From: Tethya wilhelma
Taxonomy: Eukaryota > Porifera > Demospongiae > Tethyida > Tethyidae
DNA: 64,000 bases
Direction: 5' to 3'
NCBI GenBank assembly: GCA_964030475.1
Contig: CAXIPT010000002.1
Span: forward strand, 18,374,961 to 18,438,960
Position numbers and translations under genes: made by a program. Below the pieces are notes generated by a model. That model did no database searches and was not told where the DNA came from. It worked only from the letters and a program-made list of their open reading frames with translations. Below, in pieces: positions 44,262 through 56,064 of the stretch. Numbering within the stretch: position 1 is the stretch's first letter; the number at the start of each line of letters is the position of its first letter.

Positions 44262-47200
44262 CTGTTTACAAAGTACAATGTGTAAGATATAGATTTGTAA
44301 GCTTTGATCACTCACCGTCAGTGTCCCTAACTTGTCTCCAAAGTGTGAGCTGAGGAATGATGATTGATTCACTCTATCCCTGAGCCAACGAACAAACACA
44401 AGTCGAACCTGTTGGATTGTGTGATCAGGGAAAAGCAAGACAGACAAGATCGGTTAATAATTATTACTCAATTTCTCCAAGTTTTTAATGATCGATGTAT
44501 GAATACCTGCTTTGACAAAAGGACTAGGACAATGAATATGGCTAATCCCTGCATGAGAAATGAACATCTGAATTCTGATACAAACAGAATGACAATATGA
44601 CCACACCTGAAATGCTACGGCAATGGTAAAGATGTATGCAAGTGGTATGAGGCTCTCGTGAAAGATCAGTGCACCTACAATCCACGTTAGCCCCATGATT
44701 ATGGTGAGAGATATTGTCGACTTTGTCCACTGTCTGCATGCATTTTAAAAGGAAAAGTGTATTATAGTGTGTTTGTCATTCATTTGCAGTGTCACATTTG
44801 GTGCTTATTCCACTCACAAAACAGACTGACTTTTACTTTGATTAATGATTGACTTTTTACGTTGCCTTTGAAGAATTACCAAGGACATGATAAAAAATCC
44901 AAGGTTTATCTACTTAAATGAAAACAACCAAGATAAACAATTTATTAATTCAGGAATGGTAAACTCACAAACAAATAAGCAAATAATTTTCTTGAAAAAA
45001 AACAAAAAACTCTCCTACCAGAATAATAATTATGACAGGAACATTGAAGCTCCAAATAAAGTGAGTTTTGTGATTCAGCCAGCATCTGAGGTAAAGAATA
45101 TCTACCATAAACCACTACTGAGGAAGTTATGTATGGAGGAAAAACATACACCAAAATTGATGTCGAGTCTTCCTTTATGTAGTAGTGTGTTTCACCATGC
45201 AAGAGAAAGCCAATTGGTACAGAGATCAGCAAAACATAGAGAAAAGGAAAACCTGGATAAAGGATGAGATAAAGTTGTGATTGACATACATACAGATTAT
45301 GGTCATGGCGGCAATACCATAGCTGACGATAGCAAAGATAATGGCATAGACTTTCTTAGACGATTCTAAAATAAAGACATTCACTAGCACCACGTAAAGC
45401 ACCACCCCTTCCATCAACATCCACATGAAGCTGACCAAATACAAGTACTGTAAGAGCACACCAATGAAGGCACAAGCATCCTGTTAGAGGGAAATCAACA
45501 ATCTCTGTACCAACAACATTACACAATATCATGATCATTGAGGGAAATTGATTACCAAAAACTACCCAAAATGGCATTACCAGATTCCACAATACATTAG
45601 GGTACAGACCATGTAACTGTAGGCTATAAACCACAAAGTATAGCCTAAGTCCATCTGGTGTGAGAATGCCGGTAGAAAAAATTGAATAAGTATCTAAATA
45701 TTAAACTGATTTCAAAATTTCAAGCACCATTAGAAAGCGCTCGTTCTCCCCATTCTTTTGGTTGCTTTTCCAGCTTCCTACGCCTTACCAGCCAAAAGTT
45801 AGCTATTTAGCCCCATATGAAAAGTATTGCATAAATCTCATTATTTCACTTCCGAATTAGCTGTGTGTACTTGTAACTTCCAAACTATGTTAAAACTTCC
45901 ACAAAACTGCATCAGAGTTGGAAGTTGTATCACAATATGCCTCCAGTGAGGGTGCACTCAATTGCTCCAACTATATAGTACAAACATGGTATCACAGTGA
46001 CGATTAATGTGCATACCTTATTGGCTGTTTTGTCGATGCCAATCACGAATACAAGATGAGATGCTATCAGACTCAAGCACAAATTAATGTGAATGAAGTT
46101 TCGCATACTCCAGAGAGATCTGTATAGTATTCAATTTGAGTATTTTATATGTGAGCATTAAAGTGTTGAGAAGGTTCTATGTAGCACTTACTTAAAACAG
46201 ATGAACACCAGTGCAGTCAACGTAAGAGTAACAAATGAAATGGATATGCCAATATAGCCAATTATTTGTAGCCGAAATGCATCTTCTGGAGGGATCTAAG
46301 CAAAAGAATATTTTTCTTTGAAGTTTTATGTTTTGTCATTATCATGGTCTGGGGCCTGAGTCCTTGATGATCTTTACCAGTGAAACATATACATACTGAT
46401 AAAGGGTGTCAAAATTACAAACACATGGTCTGGGAGGTTTCACATCACTCACTCCAATGGGACTGAGAAGGATTGCAAAGTTAGTGAGATGATTGCATTC
46501 ACACGCGGCCATTTTTGAGGAGGAGCTGTCACGGCTCAACTCACAGCCAGTGGTGCTCCACTCTCCAGACACTGAGTTGTTAGGAAGTCTATAGAAACAC
46601 ACAAAAGATTGTAGCTCTAGTTACTACTCGATCTACTCAGATTGGTTTACGGAATAAACTTCCAAAATGCACAAATTGCCTCTTGATTGTGAAGCTCCTA
46701 TAGAAAATAAGTACAGAAATGTTAGAAAACTACAAACATTTGACTGTTGGGGTACATTACTATATGCTTTAGGTTTATTCTAATCAATTCATCATCTTCA
46801 AGCTTGTGTGAGTTTGTGTCACAGTATGAGCTGTCATTGCAAACTAGTCTTGCTGAAATTATTGCTGATCCAACTATTGTATCCTTATACCTGTTTAAGA
46901 AAAGTACAACTGGTTATATAGCATGGTTATAATTTGCTGATTTGCAAGCCAGAAAGTTGAAGCTGTATACATGCATTCTGCATTGCAATGTGACTTACCC
47001 TTCAAGTGTAGCTGGAAAAGATTGAGAAAGGTTTTTAAAATTGAAGAAAAACGATGTTAGTCTCACTGTTTGGATAGAATGCTCACAATAATTTTGACAC
47101 TGTATCATTAGGCTAAGCACACATTGAGCATCAAATCTACACAACATGCATACCTGATTGTGTTGCATTGATAATTTGAAATGGAAGAGTGATTGAATTG

Positions 47201-50200
47201 TTCTGAACATTTATGCTCACTGGACTGGGATCACTTAAATTGATGTTCACTACATTTAAATCTGGAAAATATTAAAGGTAAATGAAATTAATGTCAAACT
47301 CAGATTACACTCCTCTTACATATTCCTTCACTAATTTTATGGAAGCCTTCATCATATGTCAGAGCCAATTCTTCATTAGCCTTGAAGAAAGAGCTTGCCT
47401 CCAAATTGGAGATAGGAGTTTCACTATGCAATAGATCAACCTGCATATTTAACAATACACTGATGCAAAAGTATCAATCAAGTAATTGTCATGATCACTA
47501 ATTGCTAAATTTTCACGTGTTTGAATAATTCAATAAGGATCAATCACCATACAAACTAAATCTTAATACATAGACATAGGAATCTGTACTATATTATCAT
47601 CTATGCACATGGTTCATCACTCTTAGTCTTCACCACTCATATCAGTGGCAAATCTATACAGTGTTATGTAGTAGCTTGATAATAATTTTGTGTGTGAGTA
47701 CCAGTGTGCTTGATGTTGTCATTTTAGCAGATGTAGGTTGAGTTTCAGTCTCCATGGTAGTCTCCTTGGTAGTCTCCGTGGTAGTCTCAGCTGTGGTAGT
47801 CTCCATGGTAGTCTCCGTGGTAGTCTCAGCTGTGGTAGTCTCCATGGTAGTGTCCGTGGTAGTCTCTGTGGCAGTCTCCATGGTAGTCTCAGCTGTGGTA
47901 GTCTCCATGGTAGTAGTCTCTGTGGTAGTCTCCGTGGTAGTCTCAGCTGTGGTATTCTCCATGGTAGTGTCCGTGGTAGTCTCTGTGGCAGTCTCCATGG
48001 TAGTCTCAGCTGTGGTAGTCTCCATGGTAGTGTCCGTGGTAGTCTCTGTGGTAGTCTCCGTGGTAGTCTCTGTGGTAGTCTCTGGGGTAGTGTCCATGGT
48101 AGTCTCTGTGGTAGTCTCCATGGTAGTGTCCATGATAGTCTCTGTGGTAGTATCAGCAGTAGTGTCTGTGGTAGTGTCCGTGGTAGTCTCTGTAGTAGTG
48201 TCTGTGGTAGTCTCTCTAGTAGTCTCCGTGGTAGTCTCTGTAGTAGTGTCTGTGGTAGTCTCTGTGGTAGTGTTCGTGGTATTCTCCATGATAGTCTCCA
48301 TGGTAGTGTCTGCCGTGATATCTGGGTTCACTGAAGCCATCACAAAATCTTTTACACGCTATTTAAAAAACAGTACACTATGCAAATTCTGATTACCTGT
48401 TTGATATATGATTGTCATAATCACTTCCCTGTTGTCAAAATGAATGTTTGGTGAGAAGCTTGAATTCACAAGTTGAATTGTAACATTCTCCATCCCACTT
48501 CCAAAGCATTGCACAACTCCAGATTGGGTTCTAGTTGTGTTTGTGTCTCCTTCACTTGATTCAGGGAGGAATGTCACAAAAGGGCTTGGATAGTTACATT
48601 CTATAAGTCAGAAAACATACACACAACATACAGTAGTCTGTGTGGGATTTTAGTGAATTTTATTAGCTTGTTACCAATACCTGCATCAGAAATGTTAATT
48701 CTAATGTTAAAGATACTTCCGATTCTAATCATTGGCTCAGTTGATAGAGACACAGTAAAAGTAAAAGAAACTGCATTTCCAGTTGTGTTTACTGTTTGTG
48801 GCCCAGTGATGGATATGTTGGCAGCTGTATATGAATTTTAGGTATACAACGTCATGCGCTTGTATCCTGGCACCAACAGCTATGATAATTACTAGCAAAT
48901 GCCTACGACATTTTGGGGGCGAGCATGAGCGTGTGTTTGAGTATCAGTGCTTGCATGCGTGAATATTCAGGTTGATCATTTGTTTCTGATCGTATGATAG
49001 TAAACGTTGACAATGAAATGGTGCTTTGTCTTCAGCGGCTGCGTGGTTAGCTGCATCGTGATTGTGCTAGTCACTGTCTCTTGGCAATCTTGGTGTTCTC
49101 TCTTCTTGCTTTTTTCACTTTGCTGTTGAGCATGCCTTTTCTTGTCTGATTTGCCTCATTGATGCTACCTACTGCTCTGCTTTCTCTCTGCCTATAGTGT
49201 TTATTGCCATACAAATATGAGCATGTGTGAGTATTCACGTATCACGCAAGTCAATAATCTATTTCTTCTTTGTCTTTCTAACCTTTTTGCGTAGATCTCG
49301 CAGTTTTTTCATTTCAGTTCACAAAGCTGTGCTGCTCTATGCTGCGTACACGCGCTAGCTATAGTCAGCAAGCTCAAGCGCTCCGTGGATCCTGAGAGCT
49401 AGCTAGCTAGCTCCACCTACAACTACGTGACGTCATACGTTGTACAAAAAATTTTACCTAAATTGCAAAAATTAGAACAGGAAGCGTTATTTACGGAATA
49501 TGCGTACAGACATCACACAGAACGGAAGTGCATAGATTCGAATGCCATGTAACGTATATGTGGGGCTCGCTCACGCTCGCCCCAATTAGTTTTTATCATA
49601 CTATCTGAATCTCTGACTCTTAATGCCATCAATCTGTCTTTAAAAGAGACCCTTCCAGAAAACTCAGGTTTAACTCTAAACATGATGTATTCATCTGATT
49701 CCACGAGGTCATCTGATTTTATGGTTATTTTGAAACCAACAGTTGTGTTACTCTTATCACCTATCATGAAGCTTTGGCTAGTGGGTTGAACATTATAGTC
49801 ATCACCTAGTAATGTGAAAAGCAATAATAGGAATTATGACACACAATTACTAGCTGTTTATCATAATACTTTATGTAGATGTGCACAGCATAAGAGAATC
49901 AATGATTATACGTAATTACTATTGCTTATATTAATTGGGGCGAGCCTGAGCGAGCCCCAGATAGCGAGTAGTACGTGGGGTGCGTCTGTGCGTCTGTCTG
50001 TCATCGTTGGATCTTGTACGCTCACTTTAGCTAATTCTAGCTAACATAATGATCGACCCGTACCATGTACCATGCATTGCTCACGCATGCGCATAAGTTT
50101 AGAGTGTGTACGTCAGTGTTTTCAAGATAGTCGATCAAGAAATCATCAGGCAGAGGCAATTAGAGCAGAGCAGTTATGAAAATGGTTCTGCTAATAGCTC

Positions 50201-53200
50201 AGAGGTTGTGAGACTTAGACAGTTGCTAAGCATATCTTATGCCAGGCTTGCTCAACATACTATATAGTGACACAGTGTCAGAAGATACGAGTTGAAAATA
50301 ACCCTAGACTTTATACCTCATTAGCAATCCTTCGTGTAAGCCAACTTCTGACGTTCACACCACAGTCATTTGAACACTGTCAGTTTTGTACTCACACCGG
50401 CTGACAGCCCAACAGATCTATACCATAATTTGGCATTCTGACAAATATTTTCCATATACTCACTGTACAAAAAGCTGCGTGTGCTCAGGCTTGCCCCACA
50501 ATGCCTTGCATTCTTCTAGTAATAATTGCATATAACTGACTTGCATCTCTTCTATTCTGTGGTTGTATAGTTAGTACCAGCTCTCTTCCTAATGTAACAG
50601 TTTCGTTATCACGTTCTGGCATTATGATTAGCAACACAGTAAAATTCAGCCTTTTATCACTGTCTTTAGGTTCCATTATGAATTCTGGTAGTTCTTCAAC
50701 AATAGACAAAACAAGACCTGTGAAATGTGTGTGCATGGCGGAGTAATTATTATTATAATATATGCAGAATTCTAAGCATATATTAATAGGTCATTTTTAT
50801 CTGATTGATACAGCACTGACCAGCCTACATACCATAGCAATCAACTCTGGGGTGAATATTATCTGAGTGGTCACAGTCATGTTGTGCTGTGAGGTTACAT
50901 TCCGTCAGTTTACTTTCATTCCCAGTACAAGACACTCCATTTGAATAGACTGGTATGGTTGGGTCAACTGAGCCATTAAAGCGTCCAAAGATAGGGTACT
51001 CTTGTACCCAGGTGAAGTGAAGTTGTCTGCATACCACCTGTGCTTCTGTAGCAGTCCATCCCTTGCCACAGACTGATCTCCAAACATCATTATAACAGAT
51101 TTCCACTCTTCCTGCACGAATGCTTGGTTTACCATCCTTACTTATTAGTCTGACGTCTCCATCTTCACAATCTAAATAACAGGATAACTGTAGTACTTCA
51201 GAGAGAACTATGTTATAGTTATTGACCAAGCATGAGGTTTGTATGGAATATACAGTGCATTCACCCTCGGGCTATCGCCCTCGGGTATCAGGCACTGTAT
51301 ATTCCATACAAACCTCATGCTTGGTCAATAAGTGTTTTCTTGCCCTGCTACTATGGTAAAAAACACTTCCTGGCAACAAACAATTGGCACACTATAAATA
51401 GCTAGTTTCATAAGTTGCAAGCCATTTCTTTGAATTTCTCGATCTTTTCAACAACAACAATAACAATGTATCCGGAAAAAGACATTGAACTCTTTCAATA
51501 AACTTGAACTGTCCAGAAAAAAACAATCCTATCCAGAAAAAGACTTAAGTGTCTAGTAAACTGTTCTGAATGTACCTGTAAACAGCCAAAAGGAAAATAC
51601 TCTGCTGTTTCACATCGCTACAGCTATAACAGCAACAGCCATGGACTCTGGAGCGTTGGACAGCAATGGGCCGTTCAGTACTGCCAGGCTGAGTGCTAGC
51701 CACCGCGGCACTACAAAAGGTTGAATATTTGCAGCTCACCAACTTTTCTTGCCGATAGAACCTCTCTGATGTCTGCTGCTATTGTCAACGCTGTTCTTTT
51801 TGTGCTTTGGCTAGTCACAGAAGCAAAAAAAGCCTAGCTGTGCTTGTAAGAAGACTAGCGTGAACTTTGAACCCAGCTGTTCCACGCGTAGCAACAATAA
51901 CTATTGCGCAATAGCTTGTAATTTTTTGCACACTACTTGCTTGAGGGTCTGTATAACACAATTTCCCTAACCACAGGGATCTGTATATGCCCTCCTATCA
52001 AAATGTACACAGTAGCAGGGATTGTATAGCATTTATAGACCACTGTAAAACTTAACAACCACTTGACAACGGGCAAGAAATCATATGTACGGTACGGTTG
52101 TCCGGCTGTCCCAGTGAAACAATACAAAATGTTGATGCCTATAAACTTTCAAGAAAAGGAAGATAAGTCTTCAAATGCATTTTATAGCCTCCCCCATACA
52201 GTTTTCTTACTGTATTAACGAAGAAAACTGGCAGAAAGTCTCTAGAGCACTCTGGAGAGAGCGCTGACGAGAAGCCACAAGAATTAATGTAATTTTGTTC
52301 TCCTTCCTTCCTAACTGACTTACTTGAACACGATTTCCAGACAAACAAAAGACATCGAGCCAACTTTGACTCTAATTTATTATAGTGAGACTTCATTTTA
52401 TGCACAGTACGCCCTTTTCGACTCGTTTGCTGGCGAAAAGGCAGCAAACAAAATCTAGGCAGTTTCGGAAATTCTCGATATAAAATACTGTACGTTTAAT
52501 TTAGCCATTTTGATGCAGGTAAAGGTCGTCAATAGACCACGTGGTTTGCATGCCTATAATGTGCATGCGCATCAAATGTATACACTTCTGCTTTTTGATT
52601 AGTCTCATCTGTGTGCATGGTTGTCTCCATGTAGTTGAGCACCTTGGTATTTAAAAAAGTGAATGAACAAGTAGTAAAAGTTTTATAAAGATTAGAAGTG
52701 TAGGAATGGGCAGTGCAGTAAAAAGCAATGAAACAAGCCAGGTCTCTAAATTTCGGCACATGACTATACTTCATTTTTTGTGCCCTACTCTTTGTGTATC
52801 TACATTCTAAATGCTTGTATATACAGTCGAATCGCCGCATAAAGATTTTAATTAAAAACCGGAAGTAGTTTAGTGAGCTATTTGAGAGCTTCCGGATTTG
52901 TGGGATTTTTTGCATAATGTTTGAACAATTGTATCTTTCGTTCACTGTATGCTACTAAAATATTAACCACACAAGAAGCTAGTATTTTCTTTACAGATTA
53001 CACTAATATCAAACATAAAGCACAATCTACTTAGCTGCAGCAATCACTGTGCAGCAAAGCAAGTAGCTCCAGTCTCTATGTGAAATAGGTCCCTCATACT
53101 TCTCGTGCAGAAATTTTTTCACATCCTCAGATTGAATCCAAACTCCAGTTGTGGACAGATCAAGGTCTACTCAACTCATAACTCAAGAATAAAAATGGTT

Positions 53201-56064
53201 CATTTTAATCTCTGGCAAACACAGCTTGCTGAACTTCACTAATTTAATCTTACATCATACACGTGAATTGCATGCTAACATGCATGATTTACATATATTC
53301 AAGCAGCTAGCATATACAGCTGCAGGATGCTAGAGCTAGAAAACAAGTTATTAACGCCAAAGCACAGCTAAATTGCCCATGCAAAAAGTTTATTATCATG
53401 ATAATGACAATGTAAGTACACAATAGCATAATAGAATACACAACAGCAGGCCGCTGCTGCCTCAAATGGCAGAATGGGCAATCCTGGTCAGCCATGTTGC
53501 AACGTCAGGCTATAGATACAAGCCAGAAAACCAGTATTGTCACACCAATAAACTCAAGACACGAAGGGTACATCAAAGTCACTTTATACTTATAGCAGAA
53601 TGAAGCCTATAGCTGAGACTTGCACTTGTAGAGACTGTAGGGATCGCTTGAGATGTATCGGTGAGGAAGATTTACACCTAAATGGAAGAAAGAAGACAAA
53701 AAAATTTAATATCAAGTATTACATGCTAGGGTATTGAGTCACTTCTAAAACTTGATGTACTACTGTGACATGTTGAAGTTCACAATTGAATTACAGTGAG
53801 TGCATATAGCTATAGTGACAAAAGTCACATCCAACAAGGTATTATGAAGAAGGCGTACATAACAGTCATAGATACTTAAATCTTTAACCACAAGCTTAGA
53901 TACTTACTGTAGTACCATGAACCAAAACCTTTTATTCAGTTGATTGACTATATTAAAAATTTATTAAAATAGGCTCATAGTTTTTGGAGTAGTAAGATGG
54001 TGAATGTTACAGGGATGTGGTTTTTTTCAGAATTTCTAGTTACTTCTTTCTTTTTTTACAAGTGTCCCACAAAAAAATAACTTAGGGAGTGTGATGGGCC
54101 ACGTTTTGTGTCATGGCATGGCACATAGTAAGAAAGAGGGGTGCTCTAATTAGAATCAAAGAGCTACAAAGCTTACTTGTTCAGAAATTGAGTGAATGAT
54201 AGCTTCCAGATAGATTTTTGTCTATGTTGCATCATTGATTTAGGCCACTTTGCTTATATAGTGCACCAGAGAAAAGGTAGGGTCACCCAGGGCATGGCTG
54301 TACAGGCAAACATGCGCTTATTTTCACATTAATTTGCAACCTGATAACTCCCGATCCACATGCCAAACCATCTCCAGATTTCAGAAAAGGGTAAATCAAC
54401 ACACTATCTTACATATTTACAGTTCTTACCTCATTTATAAGATGTGAAAAAATTTCTGCACGCTTTTCCCGAAGCATATTCATCGCAACTCGTTGAGAAG
54501 CACTGCTGTAGATACTCGCTGTTTTCACAGCCACACATGGTAGAGTCACAAAAACATGGAAATGCAACTCTTCACACTACTGGCTAGCATACAAATCTTC
54601 CTGCTGCCTGCTAATATTTAGCAGATGCCAAGAAAAAGTCGCTGAATATTGATTAGATTTTTCCAGTTTTCAGGTCCAAGAAAAATTATGACGTAATTGA
54701 TAATGCATACGAAAATTAAACTTGTATTGCTACTATACGGACTTCCGGTCAGTGGCGATTCGACTGTATACTTCATCCAAATAAGTCAAGTGATTGCTTG
54801 CATTGATTCATGAGCCAAATGACCGACATTTATATTGATGGAATTCAAACTTGCAATTGACTCATCAAAATGAAGTAGTCATGTGCTGAAATTCAGAGAC
54901 CTGCCTTGTTTCATTGCTTTTTACCGCACTGCCCATTCCCTACACTTCTAATTTTTTTACTATACTTGTTATAGAGCTGTGTTCACATTCAGCATCATAA
55001 TTATAACCCTCTAAATATCAATACATAATAAAGTATATACATGTACCTTTCTGTCCTTCTGTTGCTGTAGGGGTAGTGCCTTCCCCATCTATTGCTTGAG
55101 ACATCAGCATATGTGACTGCATGATTTGCAAACAACACTTCATAGTTAAGAGCACACCTATAATAATACAGTCCGATTTATATGTTATAATTGGTGTGCA
55201 TACATGTAGTGGTTCTCATTATCACAGTGGCATGTACCGGCGATACAAATAAAGACTATATATATGCATGCCCTTATATTCTCAACATCAGTATTAATGA
55301 TTGTTATACTTCTGTAGGCTCCTCCTCATCACTTGTATACACTAACTATAGAAAAAGGTTTTTCTACTAGATCTTGCAATTTTCCAGCCATACAAACTAC
55401 TAACATTCATGAAAATTAGAATGAGAAAAAGCTTACATAATAGTAGTGAAGTTCTCCTCACTCCCACCATGGCTCAATGTTACGTTTTCCGTACTCTTGT
55501 CTATCTCCTCTATCTCACAGCTATCATTACAGTTTGTTGTAATCCAGCTGGAGAAGCTCTGAATAAATCTAAGTTCTCTGTCCTCTTGAGAATCACCGCA
55601 GAAGTATAACTCACTCCCATTGCATCCAATGGAAACTGAATTAATAATGCTGTTACATTCAGACTCATTGGCTGAAAATATTGCTGCAATCTTTGCTCCT
55701 CCATTTGTACAATTCATATCAGACGTAACGGTCCTGCATGATTGCATGAAACACATTCTATCATAGGAACACAAACAGAATCTTGTGTGTGGAATTACGT
55801 ATAGTTTCGATCTCTATTATTGGTTCAATTTGTTGCACAAAGACTCCAATAAAGTCATTTACTGTTGTTAATAAACTTACACTAGGCTTCTAGTTGCCTC
55901 AGGGCATGGAGATCCACCACCGTTACACATATCGTAAGGTTGGTACAGCAGGATCCAGCAATGCACTCCACTAGCTGTGGTAATGGAGTACTATTGGTGC
56001 TACTAAACTGAACATATATGTTGGCTACTAGAGCTAACCACAGAGTAAGAACAATTCTAGTCAT
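43714..56064 (-). CDS. Adhesion GPCR gene D: SRCR, Calx-beta, giant Thr stalk, GAIN-GPS, 7TM type II, tail
   Basis: Exons 5' to 3': 56064 to 55929 or 55881 (ATG, signal peptide); 55811-55437; 55157-55047; SRCR 51171-50833; Calx-beta 50717-50541, 49805-49602; beta domain 48824-48681; 48600-48397; Thr-rich 48330-47702; 47440-47320; 47261-47154; 47065-46999; 46890-46761; 46697-46651; GPS 46588-46453; TM1 46295-46192; TM2 46119-46017; TM3 45480-45318; TM4 45252-45150; ECL2/TM5 45085-45019; 44909-44818; TM6 44733-44607; TM7 44548-44507; 44408-44316; tail 44261-44204, 44015-43714. From the SRCR exon to the stop every phase fits. The N-terminal exons differ from B and C, and exon 1 has a one-base loss relative to B, so the start of the model is uncertain. 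By family it is a plasma-membrane receptor autocleaved at the GPS. Confidence 0.83.
46453..46588 (-). CDS. GPS exon of gene D
   Basis: GEWSTTGCEL, SRDSSSSKMAACECNHLTNF, FAILLSPIG. Canonical HL^T. Two residues shorter than in A-C at the C-terminal side. Confidence 0.87.
47702..48330 (-). CDS. Thr-rich VNTR stalk exon of gene D (about 209 residues)
   Basis: In-frame exon entered after GGCTTCAG and left at CTG|GTACTC. It begins VNPDITADTT and continues as ETTT/DTTT/METTTAETT repeats to AKMTTSSTL. The DNA is a 12-base minisatellite (gtagtctccgtg type) with higher-order units containing tcagct. Thr-dense sequence predicts a heavily O-glycosylated, extended mucin-like stalk just upstream of the GAIN domain. 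Gene A has the same exon with about 8 units, the inverted copy at 59.5 kb about 3, and B and C none. Confidence 0.8.
48914..49585. mobile_element. ggggcgagc-type MITE, copy 1
   Basis: Ends ttgggggcgagcatgagcg / cgctcacgctcgccccaa. About 670 bp inserted in the intron between the beta-domain and Calx-beta exons of gene D. The same intron is only about 90 bp in A, B and C. Confidence 0.65.
49936..50501. mobile_element. ggggcgagc-type MITE, copy 2
   Basis: Left end ttggggcgagcctgagcgag, right end gtgtgctcaggcttgcccca. Same family as 48914-49585, in the next intron of gene D, so the short Calx-beta exon 49602-49805 is bracketed by two copies. Confidence 0.6.
50833..51171 (-). CDS. SRCR-domain exon of gene D
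   Basis: DCEDGDVRLISKDG, GRVEICYNDVWRSVCGKGW, EAQVVCRQLHF, SCTGNESKLTECNL, DHSDNIHPRVDCYG. Same phase 1-1 exon as in B and C. Two extra residues before the last cysteine. A perfect 40-bp hairpin lies 47 bp upstream in the intron (51219-51331). Confidence 0.87.
51219..51331. repeat. Perfect 40-bp hairpin repeat
   Basis: Arms 51219-51258 and 51292-51331 are exact inverted complements (ttattgaccaagcatgaggt...). The 33-bp loop contains the direct repeat ccctcggg twice, separated by ctatcg. Located in the intron just upstream of the SRCR exon of gene D. Confidence 0.9.
52075..52500. repeat. Dispersed repeat family R2
   Basis: ctgtcccagtgaaacaatacaaaatgttgatgcctataaact...actctggagagagcgctgacg. 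Copy adjacent to MITE family 1, the same pairing as at 29.8-30.3 kb. Confidence 0.6.
52500..54975. repeat. Hairpin MITE family 1 split by a Tigger-like insertion
   Basis: The left arm (52655-52790) and right arm (54850-54975) match each other inversely and are interrupted by the element at 52824-54766. Sits between the N-terminal exons and SRCR exon of gene D. Confidence 0.75.
52824..54766. mobile_element. Tigger/pogo-like element, 1.9 kb, TA duplication
   Basis: TIRs cagtcgaatcgccgc / gtggcgattcgactg, with accggaag present inversely near each end. TA at 52822-52823 and 54767-54768. No intact transposase ORF is recognised, so non-autonomous or decayed. Confidence 0.7.
55437..55811 (-). CDS. 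D-specific N-terminal Cys-rich exon
   Basis: Open reading frame of about 125 residues with eleven or so cysteines and many N-glycosylation sequons. Motifs: FCLCSYDRMCFMQSC, MNCTNGGAKIAAIFSANESE, IGCNGSELYFCGD, NCNDSCEIEE. It ends at an ATTAT|GTAAGC donor. B and C have an unrelated exon in this place. The exon enters in phase 2, which fits the exon-1 GT|GTAAGT donor only if the one-base loss in exon 1 is ignored. Confidence 0.65.

Noticed and set aside
47738..48392. Long plus-strand ORFs (198 and 212 codons, GSL/VVS repeats) across the minisatellite
   Set aside because: They are antisense shadows of the Thr-rich exon. Any 12-base repeat without stops opens several frames, and only the minus-strand frame has splice sites and paralogues.
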